This document shows, piece after piece, positions 37,201-62,015 of a DNA stretch of 64,000 bases. Below the pieces are notes generated by a model. It saw nothing but the letters and a program-made list of their open reading frames with translations, ran no database searches and was not told where the DNA came from. The translations under genes were made by a program, and so were the position numbers. The DNA is from Mycteria americana (Eukaryota > Chordata > Aves > Ciconiiformes > Ciconiidae). Within the stretch, counting starts at the first letter, position 1, and each line of letters opens with the position of its first letter. Where the stretch lies: positions 42,698,135 through 42,762,134 of the forward strand of contig NC_134365.1 in the NCBI RefSeq assembly GCF_035582795.1. Direction: 5' to 3'.

Positions 37201-40200
37201 CTTACAACCTAATTAAATTTATTTTTAAAACCAAAGTGGTCAGCCTCTACGTTCAGCTTGCTAAGCTGTTGTATTCTTCTCACGTAGGAGATTATATGAA
37301 ACTGACTATGGAAATGAAGATGCTGTCTCCCGTCCTGTTTAAGTTTTTTTCTCCCTGAGCAACAATGTTCCAGATGCACTCTGAACATTGCAAGCGCTGT
37401 AATCTCTCTTACTATAAATAATACATACCAAGACTGACATTTAAAAAAAAAACCAAACAACTGATCATGTGTTCTCAATTTACTAATGGTAGAAAAGGTA
37501 TCACATTTCATGGATAAAAGCCTATGTTTCAGCTGCGTAACCAGATGAGAAGTCAAAATAAAAGGTCTAGACTACTCGCTATTCTATCTAATTGCTAATC
37601 TAAGACTATTACTCTGCAGGAGTCGCCTATCTCCTTCCCATACTCAATCGCATTCTGAAGAATGAAAAGGAAGTGAAATACTGATGAGGCTTTAAGTTAC
37701 AGCCTCAGGTAACAGCACCATTTAGGTTCTCAGATTCTTATTTGAGGTCGGGGGCAGGGGGGGAAGTTGGGGGGATGGTACGATTCTCACTTCTTTAAGT
37801 GTCTAAAAAAAGATGTCAGAAGCCTTCATAAGGAAGAATCAGATATGCTATAATTCTGACTTTGTGGCTCACATTCAAAGTCAAACCAAGCAAGAAATAG
37901 CTTTTGGACAACCATATACATGGGCTCAGAATTGGGGGGGGGACACAAATTACATTTCCTTCTAGTTTCAATAATTTAATGCTTTTCTTAAGGCTTACCT
38001 TAAGAAATTTGTATGCTGCAAACACTCCCACTCCAAGAGCATACAATGGCATGAGGGTGAATGCTAAGTCTCTACCATTTCCTCTTGTTCTCTCACTCTT
38101 TATCTCTTTTTCCATTGCATTTCTCATCTGCTGAATACTCTGGTAAGTATTACTGTCAGAATTTCCTGGATTCAGGTGAACTTGATGAACTGCCTGAGGA
38201 CTACCTTAAAAAATTAAATTGAGAGAAAGAAGACAACGTTAGAAAGGAAATTAAGAGTCCAACTAGTTTCAAAACTGGAATTAAATTGTTTTCTTCTTGT
38301 GTGATCATCTTTGTTCATCACTCTCCCAAGACGGTGTGGTCAGCCCCGCATCTAAATAAAGTTACAAAAAAAAAAAAATTTAAAAATCACTCTCTCATGA
38401 ATAGAATGCAAAGCTAAATCTAGGTAGCAAAGACTCTCAAACAAAGTTTATTTTTCCTCTGTAACAAAGAAGGGGGTTAAGTAGAAAAGCAATTGTCTAG
38501 TCCCAGAAAAAAAAAAGTTTTGTTGAAATACACATGCTGTGTTGCTGCTTTCATTATTTTGACAGTAAATTCAGTGTTATGTGGATATTCCCACAGGCTT
38601 AGAAGTGCTTTACCTCTGCAAATCAAATATTTAGTAGGAAAAGATTACACAATAGCAAAGAGATGCAACCTTGGAAGTCTGAAGTATTTTGCATGTAATT
38701 TGCCTGCCAGAACAGGGAGCAGATGAAAGAACAGCCAGTGTCATTGCTTGACTTAGGAATTAGGTTATTTGGTAGTTAAACCTGGGGTTCATGGGACATG
38801 CACATGAGAAACAGTGCTATCAGCTAAAGAATACAGATGCTTGCAGAGACAGACAGCAGGTGATTGGCATATGTGAAGTTTTACACTGATGTCTCAAATG
38901 ACTGCCTAGACTTATACTTTCAAATCCCTTTGAACATTTAGTTCGTCATAATTTAATATATCAGAACTGAGTATGGGTAAAACAAGATTCACATTCTATA
39001 AAAACTCCTAAACAAAAGACCATTATGCAAATCACTCCTTGACAATTAATACAGAAACAGTGGCATTTCAAGAATTTACAGTAACATAACTCGAAGGTGC
39101 AAGAGCCAGACACAATCAGGTAGAGAAAAAAATTAACATGTTACAATTCCCAGTGAAACAACCATTTGGCTACAGCTTCTTCCAGATACAAGAGAAAAAG
39201 GAATCTAATTCTGCTAACCTAAGCTGGTACTTTGTGATAAGAGATCTCGAACCGTGCTTTCGAATTGTCTAAAATGAGTTAGCCAGAAAAGCTTTTCAGA
39301 CTTCCAGGGATGACCGTGACTGTAGCGACGTTTACTACCAGCTCTGCAGTCAAGTCGTGCCAGGCATTACTGCAAGTTCTTCCACGTGTCATTGATCAGT
39401 TTGCAACATGCACATTTGGAGTAGACTTTTTATCTATATGTTTGCTCATTGGAACTTGAAACAGAACTGGACAGTTACACAAAAAATTAAATGCCCGAAC
39501 TGATACAAGTAGAACTCAAGCTACCTTACTCATATAATGGAGATTCAGGTGGACGTTCTCCTTTCAACATAAGTACGTTTAGACTTACTAAAACTGCACT
39601 AACTAATCTGGAAATCACGTTTTATCTTACACATAGTTTTCTTCTTTCCAGAATGGCTCCCATTGATTACTAGTTTTAAGTTTGCACTCAATCTTTTTTC
39701 CTTACTTTCAGTTCTATTTGTTTTTAATGTAAATGTGGAGATTTACTAAAATACCTAATAGCACAGATGAAAAAATTTCCACAGGTCATACAAATAAGAA
39801 TGTGATCAAGGGAAACAACACCTTCCTGTCACAGAGGAGGGATGTTGAGTCCTAACGGAGTCCAGTGTCCTGCACGAATTTTATCCCACAGAAGAAACAG
39901 CAGAGTGAGTTACCGGCCAAACAGGAGAAAAGAAGAACCCAGACAAGTGAAAACAGCACATCTGCCTGAAATTTATTTTACACAGTGCTGGGCCAATACA
40001 TCAGTAGAATCAGAGGCATGTAAAGGGTTGCATTTTTTAAGGTTTAGTTTTAAAAGAATTTGACCTATAGGAAATGACAGCTACCATATGAATTAAAAGT
40101 AATCAAGCAAAGCAGGGCAGGCTAGTGCTTATGAAGCACAGTAAGTTCGACATCAGCTGGGAAGAACATGGTAGCAGCTCAAGCCTCACTTTTTCTGCCT

Positions 40201-41193
40201 CCTGGGGAAAAGCAGAGACACATAATTTGGAGGATTACAGCACCTATCTATCTTTTAGTGTACAATGCCTTGGAAGGCATCATCAATGAATCACAAAGCT
40301 ACCTCAACAAAGCAGGCTTTTTGTTATTTTCCAAAATGAAAGCGGACCTTTGGACCTTGAGCTAAATCCTCAGCTGACGTGCACTGACATAGCTTAACAC
40401 ACATTTATACCACTCACGCTTTAACAAGCAGTAAGCCCTCTAGCTCATCCAGTGGTATCTTTTCTAAACAAGCATCTTGGACTCTTTCCAATACGCTACC
40501 TGAAAAAATTTCATATGATTCCGTGCTAATGTTTACTAACAGTAACACTTGGCTTCCTTATTGCAATTCTAACATGCGCAGCAAATTTTTTCCTCTCTCT
40601 GACACCTCACAGCCACTCATCTGTCAGAGCAACTGTGACCCTGCAGGCATTATTCATTAAACTGCCCCGATAAGATACGCATCCAATAACAGGGTGTTAC
40701 CTGAATTTAAAAGTAATTTTCTTAAGACGACACAGACAAAAATCAAAATGTAGTGAACTAGAAAAGCAGAACACAAGGCGGGGGGGGGAGGTTAAGGCGA
40801 GGAGGCGAGAGCACACAGGCCAGCGCGGAGCCGCTGGATAAGGCCTCCCCCTTCACAGGCCGTGTAAAACACCCAGCGCCTCCCGCCAGACGAAGGCGAG
40901 CCGAGGCACAGCCCTCTCCCTTCCCGGGGGCTCCCCTCAAGCCCGCCCGAGACAGGGGCCGGCTCCGAGCAGCTCCCGCACGGAACCCCAACCGCAGCGC
41001 GGCCGCGGGCACCGCCACGGCTCTTACCTCTGCGGTGCTGACGGGGATCGTAATGGCCGGGGCCGGCCCTGCCGCCCCGCGGAGAGCGGCCGGCCCGCCC
41101 GCCTCCTCCCCCGAACATCCTGGGCATGACGACGAAGACGCAGAGCACCAGCACCGCCGAGACCACCACCTGCTGCAGCGCCGACAGCACCAT
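27994..41193 (-). CDS. RIC3-like protein, complete six-exon gene (304 aa)
   Basis: RIC3 proteins are ER-membrane chaperones that help nicotinic acetylcholine and 5-HT3 receptors to fold and assemble. The exons are 41028-41193, 37999-38204, 31469-31535, 30114-30204, 28884-28993 and 27994-28268, together 915 nt including the stop, all in phase. Visible architecture: an N-terminal hydrophobic segment (residues about 7-23), a Gly/Arg-rich linker, a second hydrophobic segment ([20 protein letters not shown], about 103-122), a charged segment leading into a coiled coil ([18 protein letters not shown] and [20 protein letters not shown]), an acidic stretch and a basic end (MELRRRN) like the RKRN end of RIC3. 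Human RIC3 is 369 residues. The match is family-level, so a paralogue of RIC3 is more likely than RIC3 itself, which sits elsewhere in vertebrates. A candidate ATTAAA signal lies at 27602-27607 on the minus strand. Confidence 0.82.
28884..28993 (-). CDS. RIC3-like exon 5 (second coiled-coil part)
   Basis: Encodes [20 protein letters not shown] and [16 protein letters not shown], like RIC3 QLREITRVMKEG. Acceptor TTTTTTCCTAG, donor GTACTT. Phase fits both neighbours. Confidence 0.85.
30114..30204 (-). CDS. RIC3-like exon 4 (coiled coil)
   Basis: Encodes [20 protein letters not shown] and [10 protein letters not shown], a heptad-like repeat matching the RIC3 segment LAQLQEKLKETEAAMEKL. Acceptor TTTTGTTAG, donor GTGAGT. 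A long pyrimidine tract on the transcribed strand lies just upstream (see 30217-30306). Confidence 0.85.
30217..30306 (+). repeat. Purine-rich (GGAGG) tract next to a RIC3-like splice acceptor
   Basis: About 90 bases of almost pure A and G with several G runs. It starts about a dozen bases beyond the acceptor of RIC3-like exon 4. On the minus strand it is an extended polypyrimidine tract. It may form triplex or G-quadruplex structures. Confidence 0.8.
31469..31535 (-). CDS. RIC3-like exon 3 (67 nt)
   Basis: Encodes [20 protein letters not shown] and ET, a charged linker leading into the coiled coil. Acceptor TTATTAAAG, donor GTAAGG. Phase fits exons 2 and 4. Weakly conserved, so less certain than the others. 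Confidence 0.7.
31748..34723 (-). CDS. CR1 ORF2: endonuclease and reverse transcriptase, intact (991 aa)
   Basis: This ORF encodes the protein that nicks target DNA and copies the element RNA there. Residues about 70-280 form an APE-type endonuclease, with YTNARS near 74-79, ITETWW near 101-106, the catalytic GDFN at 206-209 and SDH at 274-276. Residues about 500-800 form the reverse transcriptase, with [10 protein letters not shown] at 638-647, [11 protein letters not shown] near 694-704 and the catalytic FADD at 725-728. The C-terminal tail ends EVLRDMV with a normal stop. No internal stop or frameshift is visible over 2,976 nt. It starts 56 nt after the ORF1 stop. The protein looks enzymatically complete, but activity cannot be judged from sequence. 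Confidence 0.93.
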   Translation of the reverse strand: MPRLEGAGASEGARPESSRCAGYAWAQPKSSRVEPGDTEAMGAKRETPVKRLKARKGCPSMKEAQVTAQLKCLYTNARSMGNKQEELEAIVHQENYDMVAITETWWGDSHSWSAAMDGYKLFRRDRRGRRGSGVALYVRECLDSLELDDGDDRVECLWVRIRGKANKADIVVGVCYRPPNQDEETDELFYKQLGEASRSLALVLVGDFNLPDICWKYDTAERKQSRRFLERVADNFLTQLVSEPTREGAPLDLLFTNREGLVSDVMVGGCLGQSDHEMIEFLIRGEAARGVSKTATLDFRRADFGLFRRLVERVPWEAALMGKGVQEGWTFFKEEVLKAQERAVPRCRKTSRRGRRPAWLTRELWHELGRKRRVYNLWKKGWATQEDYKGAARLCREKIRRAKAELELSLAAAIKDNKNHFFKYISSKRRAKENLQPLGDGGGNTVTKDEEKAEVLNAFFASVFISRADCSLGTQPLELEDRDGDQTGAPIIQGEMVSDLLYHLDTHKSMGPDEIHPRVLKELAEELTKPLSVIYQQSWLTGEVPADWRLANVTPIFKKGWKEDPGNYRPVSLTLVPGKLMEQIILSAITQHVENNQGIKPSQHGFRKGRSCLTNLISFYDKVTRLVDEGKAVDVVYLDFSKAFDTVSHSILLEKLAAHGLDGCTLRWVKNWLDGRAQRVVGNGVYSGWRPVTSGVPQGSVLGPVLFNIFINDLDEGIECTLSKFADDTKLCGSVDLLEGRQALQRDLDRLDGWAEVNCMRFNKAKCKVLHLGHSNPMQRYRLGKEWLESCLAEKDLGVLVDSQLNMSQQCAQVAKKANGILACIKNSVASRTREVIVLLYLALVRPHLDYCVQFWALHYKRDIEVLERVQRRATKLVKGLEQKSYEERLRELGLFSLEKRRLRGDLIALYNYLKGGCREVGVSLFSQVTSDRTRGNGLKLCQGRFRLDIRKFFFTERVIKHWNRLPREVVELPSLEVFKGRLDEVLRDMV
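34780..35939 (-). pseudogene. CR1 ORF1: nucleic-acid-binding and SGNH-esterase protein, frameshifted
   Basis: The N-terminal part (frame from 35939 or a second Met at 35894) has a Cys-rich zinc-finger-like segment (CRECLG...CVRC) and a coiled coil ([20 protein letters not shown]). The C-terminal part, in another frame open from 35628 to 34780, has an SGNH hydrolase fold with [11 protein letters not shown] (nucleophile Ser) and [14 protein letters not shown] (catalytic Asp and His). Both parts are standard for avian CR1 ORF1, so the two frames were once one. The switch falls at or next to the eight-base homopolymer 35605-35612 and looks like a one-base indel. It may be a true mutation or an assembly error. 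Confidence 0.8.
36358..36924 (+). mobile_element. Solo LTR of an avian endogenous retrovirus (copy 1)
   Basis: This matches the other copy at 48728-49315 over most of its length, beginning near GATAGAGTTAATTTTC and ending AACCACGACA. It contains a TATA box TATATAAAG (36605-36613) and an ATTAAA polyadenylation signal (36793-36798). No retroviral genes are attached, so it is a solo LTR. The middle differs from copy 2, indicating another subfamily. It lies directly against the 5' end of the CR1, antisense to the RIC3-like gene. Confidence 0.85.
36605..36613 (+). promoter_or_regulatory. LTR TATA box
   Basis: TATATAAAG inside the copy 1 LTR, in the expected place before the transcribed part. In copy 2 the equivalent bases read CATATGAAG, so only copy 1 keeps a good TATA box. 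It could start plus-strand transcripts about 4.8 kb before the GLIPR1-like gene. Confidence 0.6.
37999..38204 (-). CDS. RIC3-like exon 2 (second hydrophobic segment)
   Basis: 68 codons after a split Gly. It contains a polar segment ([20 protein letters not shown]) and the conserved membrane segment [19 protein letters not shown], equivalent to the IIPIYGFGIFLYILY region of RIC3. The acceptor is TTTTTTAAG, the only one nearby that keeps the frame. Donor GTAAGC. Confidence 0.83.
41028..41193 (-). CDS. RIC3-like exon 1 (start codon)
   Basis: The ATG is at 41193-41191 in the ideal start context GCCGCCATGG. Encodes [20 protein letters not shown], then [12 protein letters not shown] and a Gly/Arg-rich linker. 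The first hydrophobic stretch could be a signal anchor. Donor GTAAGA. Very GC-rich because it lies in the CpG island. Confidence 0.85.
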
Positions 41194-41358
41194 GGCCGCC
41201 GCCGAGCCGGCCCCGCCGCCCTCCTGCCAACGAGCCACCGCCCAGCGCGACGGAGAGGCGCCCGCGCCGCTGCCGCTCCCCTCCCGGCGACACAGCGCCG
41301 CCCGGCGGGCTCCTCGCTCCACGCCGCTCCAGGGCTCGGCGGGCCGTTGCCTGGCGGA

Positions 41359-41371
41359 GAAGGTTCTGGAA
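41359..41371. promoter_or_regulatory. Three-unit heat-shock element
   Basis: GAAGGTTCTGGAA contains three perfectly spaced alternating units (GAA, TTC, GAA with two-base gaps), the consensus binding site of a heat-shock factor trimer. It lies 57 bp before the GLIPR1-like ATG and about 165 bp before the RIC3-like ATG. Use in vivo is inferred. Confidence 0.5.
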
Positions 41372-41428
41372 GAGGCCGGGGCGGGCAGGGGCGGGGGCCC
41401 CTCACGCGAGGCCCCGGCAGGTGGGGCC

Positions 41429-55115
<13,687 letters not shown>

Positions 55116-55546
55116 TTGGATTTGAAATACATACTATCTTCTGAAGATACTCGCTAATGAATTAAGCAAAAAAGTCATACTGACATTACTTTAAAGACAA
55201 CTTTCTTTGACAATAATTTTGTTGCTATTATTTTATGCTCCTTAGAGAAAGCTAACATGCCAAAAAAAGTGACATTATATGTGGGTAAAACCCATATTGG
55301 GAAAATATTAAGCTAAAGACAGTATCTGATAAGGTTTGGAGCCTTATTTTTAAATACCAGATTTCCCCAAACTCTGACATACTCTGTTCCTGGAATTCAA
55401 GGAGAAAAGTATGTGTCAATTAAACAACTGTTACAATTTATACTAAGCCAATACTTGAAATGACAATTGCTTAATTTAGACGCTGAGAGAAAGCTAGCAT
55501 TATATTATGTACTTAGTCCTGTTTCCTAGAGTGACAGAATGTTCTG

Positions 55547-55552
55547 AATAAA
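55547..55552 (+). terminator. Candidate polyadenylation signal of the GLIPR1-like gene
   Basis: The first AATAAA after the stop codon, 432 nt downstream. A further AATAAA near 55815 could serve a longer transcript. Confidence 0.5.
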
Positions 55553-56499
55553 ACTTACAAAGTAAGAAGATGTTATAGAAAGATGGTTCTTTAGAAGTCT
55601 TGATGTTTGTGAAGCTAGTGAAACTTGATATTTAAAAGATAATGCATTTATTGTTCCTCATTCAAAATGTGAAGCTTTAGATTTATTACTATTTTGTTTC
55701 TAACTCCCTCTAAACCTTATGCTTAATTTTAATTTTTTTATTCCTTGTTTTAATGTGTACTATTACTTATGCATAGCATATTTCCTGTTTTGTAAGTGTT
55801 CTAAAGTTTTAATAATAAATTTTCTTTATTTTATCTTGAAACTTGTTCAAGTCCATTTAATCGACACAGATTTTACTCTTCTATATCCAAGATGTGAAGT
55901 CTTTCATTAATATGCTTTAATTTCACTTTCTCCAAAAGACAGATCAAATTTATACAAGAATCTGAAGCTTTTTTTCTTACAAGTATAGCAAACGATTTTT
56001 TCCTGATTGTATCTTAGTCTTGTCTAGTGAATGCCAATATGACTATATGAAAGTTCATTATTATTAGGTAGTGTTTCACCACTATTGTAAAATGAACAAA
56101 TAAAAAACCCCACAAAGTCAAATTCTGCTATTTTCTTAATGTTCAGAACTCAAATTGAACTTAAAGGAAGCTTCTATGAGTTGAACTTCAGGAACAAATT
56201 TATCTTATACTTTCTTTCTCTGTGTGTGATTGACAATTTAGGTCTAAAACATTGCAATTTGTTATCTATATCTATACTGATAATTCCACTGATTGTATAA
56301 AAAATACTTATTATAAAACAGTCTCAAAGAAAACAAGCTAGACTTTTATTGTAGATTAAATTGGGCATGTGCTAGCTATTTCTTCTGTAAGTTTTCTATT
56401 CTAAAATTACTAAAATACAGAACAGACTTTTCAAATACAAGTTTTATTATTTAAAACTTGGATTACATTCTCAAATCTAGAAGCCTAATATTATATACC

Positions 56500-56760
56500 T
56501 AAAACCATAAATAGGTGGCTCCTACATGCAAAATTGTGCAGTATGAAAGTTCCTGAGCAGCAGCTATTCCCATTGGTTTACCTGGAAGTTGCTGATATTC
56601 ACCATCTCTGAAGATAAAATAATTATTTAGATGCCATGTTTGGGTTGAAAAGCTTACTTCAGAGCTAAGTTTCAGACGTCTGTAAGGAAAAAAAGTTTCC
56701 TTAGTACCTGAAATACAAAATTTGGTAGTACAGTAAAGCTCTTTCAAGTTTTAAAGTGTT
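56500..56760 (-). mobile_element. Possible Penelope-like reverse-transcriptase relic
   Basis: The minus-strand frame reads LNNYFIFRDGEYQQLPGKPM then GIAAAQELSY, which resembles the NNYF-F--YY-Q--G--MG motif of Penelope-like and related reverse transcriptases. Only one motif is visible and its neighbours are not clear. A chance match is quite possible. Confidence 0.25.
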
Positions 56761-57801
56761 AATATTGCATAGTTTTAAGATGCTGCCTTTTTACAAACAA
56801 AACCCCTCCATTTACATTCAGTTAGTAAAACATGAGTTTTCCTACTTGGAGCTGTGAGATAGACTGGAAGAAATTCGTATCTAACACAGTAATTCCTATC
56901 CCTGGGAATAACCGTCCTTCTTGTCATTTAGTAACTCCATTACAGTTAGGCCTGCAACAATCAGAGTATGCCTTGGAGAGAAGGCAAAGTTGAAAAAAAG
57001 CTCTGCAGTCTCCCAAAGCTTTAGAAAAACCTCGGTTACTACTGGCCATATTTATGCCAGGCTGATAGTAGGCCTTTCATCTGAGACATAGTTTTAGTGT
57101 TTTTCCTGAGCTAAGCAGTGTGGCATTTGCAACACTGAACGATGTGCAGATAGTGATGCCATCAGATCCGGTTTCAATAAATGAAGTAGTTTTTCGTCCG
57201 TGAAAATATTTTTAAATTCTGCTTTCCTGAACTTGTGATATAAGGTTTCTGTCCTCAATGCTGGGTCTTGTGGTGTCCACACAAAATACATATAGTTTGC
57301 CCTTTTCCCCCATTTGGTGTCTTTGGGAGGAAATCTATGAATGGCTGAGAAGATAGTTCATTCCAAGATCCCCTTTTTAAAAACAGCATGGATGTGGACT
57401 GTAATGGCTTGCTGTATCTTCTCTCAGGAGATTCCTGAGTATTATTCTGTAATATTCCAATAGTATTATAGTGGTTCTTGAAATTTCACACTTCTGTACT
57501 GCTGCCATGCACAAACCATTTCTGGTGTTATCCTGTGAAAAGAGGCTTACGATGGACAGCAGAAAAGCCTTCTCATTTTTCAAATGCCTTGAATTTAAAA
57601 AGAAAGAAACAAATGTGGCAAATTGTAGTAATTTAAGTTCAAGAAATTTAAATCATGTATGAAGGGCAAGGAAGATAACCAGAGATCCTGTCCAGCTAGG
57701 CATATGCTGGTACTCTGTAACAAGCTTCCTGTATGTATGTTGTTGAGATCATGCTAAATCCTTCACCCTGCACAACCTGCTGAAGCTTTGGCTCCATCAA
57801 G

Positions 57802-58190
57802 GAATCACAGAATGGTTGAGGTTGGAAGGGACCTCTGAAAGCCATCTGGTCTAACACCCCTGCTCAAGCAGGAACAGCTAGAGCTGGTTGCATAGGACCA
57901 TGTCCAGACAGCTTCTGAATATCTCCAAGGATGGAGACTCCACAACCTCCCTGGGCAACCTGTGCCAGTGTTCGGTCACCCTCACAGTAAAAAAGTGTTT
58001 CCTGATGTTCAGAGGGAACCTCCTGTGTTTCAGTTTGTGTCCATTGCCTCTGGTCCTGTCACTGGGCACCACTGAAAAGAGCCTGGCTCTTGTCTTCTGT
58101 ACACCCTCCCTTCAGGTATTTATATGGTTCAAGAGACCGCTGTCTTCTACAGCACTATCACTGCCTATCCATCTTCCCTTCACAATCTAG
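57802..58190 (-). mobile_element. 5'-truncated CR1
   Basis: The 3' end lies at the left (minus-strand AGGTCCCTTCCAACCTCAAC before the terminal 8-mers). Decayed ORF2-tail codons ([35 protein letters not shown]) follow to about 58150. Its subfamily is closer to the 2268 copy than to the long CR1. Confidence 0.85.
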
Positions 58191-61100
58191 CAGAGCTATC
58201 ACCAAAGGGAGGACACAGCCTTTGGCACTGCATACTTCCCTTATCCTTTGGTTGAGAGGAGGGAGTGAAACAGGCGATCCTTGAGGGGCAAAGGAGATGT
58301 GATAAGGGGCCATCTTGACTGGCAGGAGGTAGGCACCACAGGGGAAAGAAGACCTACCAACCTCTTGTGCTTTGGTCCGTATGACATCCTGGTACTTTGT
58401 TCAGAGAACGCAGCAAGCAATGCATTGTGATTTTGCTCAGTGAGGCCAAGGGGCATAGTTGCAGCAAACAGCACTGTACAAATTCCCCTAACCAAAACTA
58501 CAGTAAAACTACCTGCAGTCCAACCACATACCAATGGCCTCCCCTGGTAATTGTGAGGCTGTTCACAGCCTCATTATTACAAAATAATTGCAAGATTTTT
58601 TTAAATTTTAATGAACAATTACAAAACACATTATTACAAAATAATTATTGTGGAAATCCAGTACCACCACCGTCCTTTGAATTAATCTGTTTTCTGCCCT
58701 GACGTGAAATTGTGTAATAGAAGTAGCAATGCCTGTCAGAATATTAGTTTATTCACAGGTCTGGAAGGCCAAGTGATCTTGCAGCTGCTTAATCCTGTGG
58801 ACAGAACAAGAAAACCCAGCAGATCCACCCATTTGTTCAGCTGCACCTAGTAAGTCAAGGACAAACAGATTCTCTCCCCAACACAAATAACAGTACTCTG
58901 CGAGGAAGTTGATTATTTGAGCACAAAATTACATGTAATTTTACAGATTCCCAGGCATCTTGGATTTCTCTAATAGTCTGTAATCCACCAGCCTTTAGTC
59001 CTCTGACTGAATCATACATTAGGGAAAAACTAAGAATCTTATGTTTCCAGACATTTTAAACGGGAAACAGCTGAGAAGTGAGAAAGGGAGATGTAAACAC
59101 AGGGATTTTTTTTCAAAATCATTGAGCTGTACAGCTTTCTGCCCATACCCAGCTCATTGTGCTAAATTTCACTGGAGATCTATGCAGGGACAGGCAATGC
59201 TTGTACTGTCCAGACAAATATAATGTGATATCCAAATCCCAAAGCTTAATTTTCATCTGGTTTACAAGATCCACTGATTAATGCTGGCAAAGGATTATAA
59301 CTCCCTTGTGAAAAAATTGGTTATAAATGCTTGAGGGCAGGCTGGACTTCTGCTTATAATTATAGACAGCATCACTAGATGGAGCCAGAGTCATCTCTGC
59401 AGGAAAGCATCTTCTAACCTGGACTATCCTGGATATGTCAAAATTTCCTACTTCATAAAGGTCTCAATTCAGTTTCCAAGCACAGAATTTCAGCTGTACG
59501 CATATATAACTGCCAGCTCACTGCATTGCTAAATTAATGGTGCAGTTTTTAGTGTGGTGATAATTTTTGTGCAAATTGCATGTAGTTGTAATATAATTAT
59601 GGTTTTACATTAAGTCTAGCTGACCAAAGGCTTTGGTTTCTCATAGATTGCATGGGCATTATTAGAAAAGAAAAAGAAAGAGAAAACATACTTTTTTTTC
59701 TAGTTTCAAGGTAATATTCAGCTGGAGGAAGGTAATAACTGGCAGTAAACGGAAGTCAGTTGACCTTGGTTTAGAAAAGAGGCAAGCTGACTTCCAAAGG
59801 AAGCAAAGCAGTGGGCAAGCCGCCTACGTTCAGTTTAGAAGCAGGGGAGGGGGCCATTCACCATAGTGATCTAAACTGTCACCATTCTATCTAAGGATCT
59901 CTCCATTACCTGGTGCTCTACACACACCCCATACTGCCAGTGGCACCTGGATGGTACCTTGTGGTCTTCACACATGGTGGAGTGGAAGGTCCTTGTAGCA
60001 GCTGACAGGAGAGACCAACCTCTGTCCTTTGGTAGGACAGAAGGTAATGGCACCCACAAGAAGAAGCCTCCCTCCCAAGAGCCCCTTCACCATCCCAGCC
60101 TGACCAGCAGTCACCAATGCCAGCAGGAGGCCATCCTCCCATACATTTTAAAATGTCCCACCACAGCTGAGGGCTCTATCGCCTTTGCCAATACCCACAC
60201 GCAGTTTCTGGGATAGAGCATGACAGCAGAAGAGAACAGAAACCTCACCTGCTAGACGAGGGACCTTGGCACTGTCAGTGGTACACCAGGAGGCAGAGTC
60301 AGCAGGTGGATCTAGTAAATGTGGGTGAGGTCATGACCATCACATACATGTTCTGGAGGCAGATGGAGCCCCAGCCAACCACTGACAGAGGAACAGGTAA
60401 AGCAATTAGAGCTAAAAGCCAGCAGCTGGGCTGCAAGTGCGACTACTGCCTTGGGCTGGAGTTGTGTCAGGGTGGGTGCTTCACCACCTGCTTCCCTTTA
60501 CTTGCCAAGGGGAGGTGAGAGCTTGAGATGATCGGTAGTGCCTCATGCATCTTTTCATCAAGGACATGACAGGATCAAAAGCATCTTGCACCCAGCTTGC
60601 TGTGCCCACAGAGAAAGAGGAAGTGGCCAGTCTCCTCCCACTGACCACTTCAGCTTGGTCTCTTTTAAACAAATCATGTATTAGAGAAAAAATCGGTGAT
60701 CTTACTGGGAGAGTTTCAAAGCACAGAAAACTTGTAAAAGAAAAGGGGAAAAAATGATAATACTTGTTCAGTTCCCTCTCTGTCCAGGTCTCTTGTGCCT
60801 CTGAGGGCTGTTTATTGGTAAGGGCTGTGTTAAGCCTGTCCAACAAGAATAATTGGAGGCCCCTTTTTTATTTCTTTCCCAAAAGATCCAAAACACCAGA
60901 AGGCCCCCCCAACTTTGTTGCCTTTTACAGCTGCTGCTACCTTCATAAAATTGGTCAACAAATCATGACAGGGCTAAGAGGAGGGTGTGGAGAGTTAGTA
61001 ATGCATGGACATCCATAAACACATGCACACAGAGAAACATTTAATTACATGCCTCCCGTTAATAGCCTAGATAGGTATAGCTATGATGGTGTTGGAGGGC

Positions 61101-62015
61101 TACAGCTCCTTCAGCCTATCTGAATTAGGTGTATGGATTGTTACAAGACTCTGAAGCAAATCAAGGGTATTATTTAAGAGGGTAAAGCCGTCATACAAAC
61201 AGAGAAAGCAACACCAGAATGGTAATTTCCACAAGTGTGCAGCACGATAAGGCCTGACCTGCAAAACTGAGCAGAGAATCAGACCTGTGAACGTTGTTTA
61301 CAATCTGCAACATATTTTGTCTGTAAACTTATCTAAATCTGAGTTACAAGGCCTTAGCTCTTAAAACATATGGTTGTTCTTAGGCTCTTGCATACTTTTG
61401 TTACACACCAAACCAGGTCAGAAGGTCTGTTCTGCAGCAAGCTGCTGTTCAGGAACTTTTTTTTCTTGTGGTGAGGTCAAATTTCAATATATGCAGCTTC
61501 CCTAATTCTGTTTTTCCCTAGAGTAATTCTGAAATGGAAGCAAGGTCCTGCAAACTAATTGTAATTGAGCTAGTATGACTAAGCTATACTGTAGGAAAAT
61601 CAGCTGAACAGTGGATTTGCATTTTGTCAAAGCTATGATTTTTACAGTTCATGCAGGTTTTAGGAAAGCTGTTCTGCAGCATCTCTTCAGATAAGACCTA
61701 CAATCACAGAATGGTTTGGCAGTCGACCAGAATGGAGCACACTCAAAGAAAAGGCAGAATTATACCTGGAGTGTTGCTCCTCACTAATATGCACAGCCGA
61801 TGCCTGTTTCACAGTTTACCCTTTGACAGCCAGCTATGATGTCAGATAGAGCTACATCTTATGAAGCAATTTCAGTTCCTGTTACTTTGACACTTTCAAG
61901 TGCTTCCACACCCACAGGACAACCTCTTAAGAACTGCTTGCCAGTATTATCTCCACCTAAGAGTTTTTTCTTTTAAAAACTTAAAAAAAAATAGTACTGA
62001 AAGCATTGAAGAATT

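Larger units (their letters stand above)
55553..62015. other. Intergenic region between the two CAP genes
   Basis: It contains a CR1 fragment (57802-58190) and a possible Penelope-like relic (56500-56750). Elsewhere, including the GC-richer stretch 59850-60550, I see no recognisable gene, RNA or repeat. Confidence 0.5.

Noticed and set aside
56499-57291. Minus-strand open frames considered as KRR1 exons, expected near GLIPR1 in human
   Set aside because: None of the sequences resembles KRR1, so the human neighbour gene is not in this window.
59871-60518. GC-richer stretch with open frames on both strands, considered as a gene or LTR
   Set aside because: No family resemblance, no clear TG...CA ends with target duplication and no convincing splice sites.
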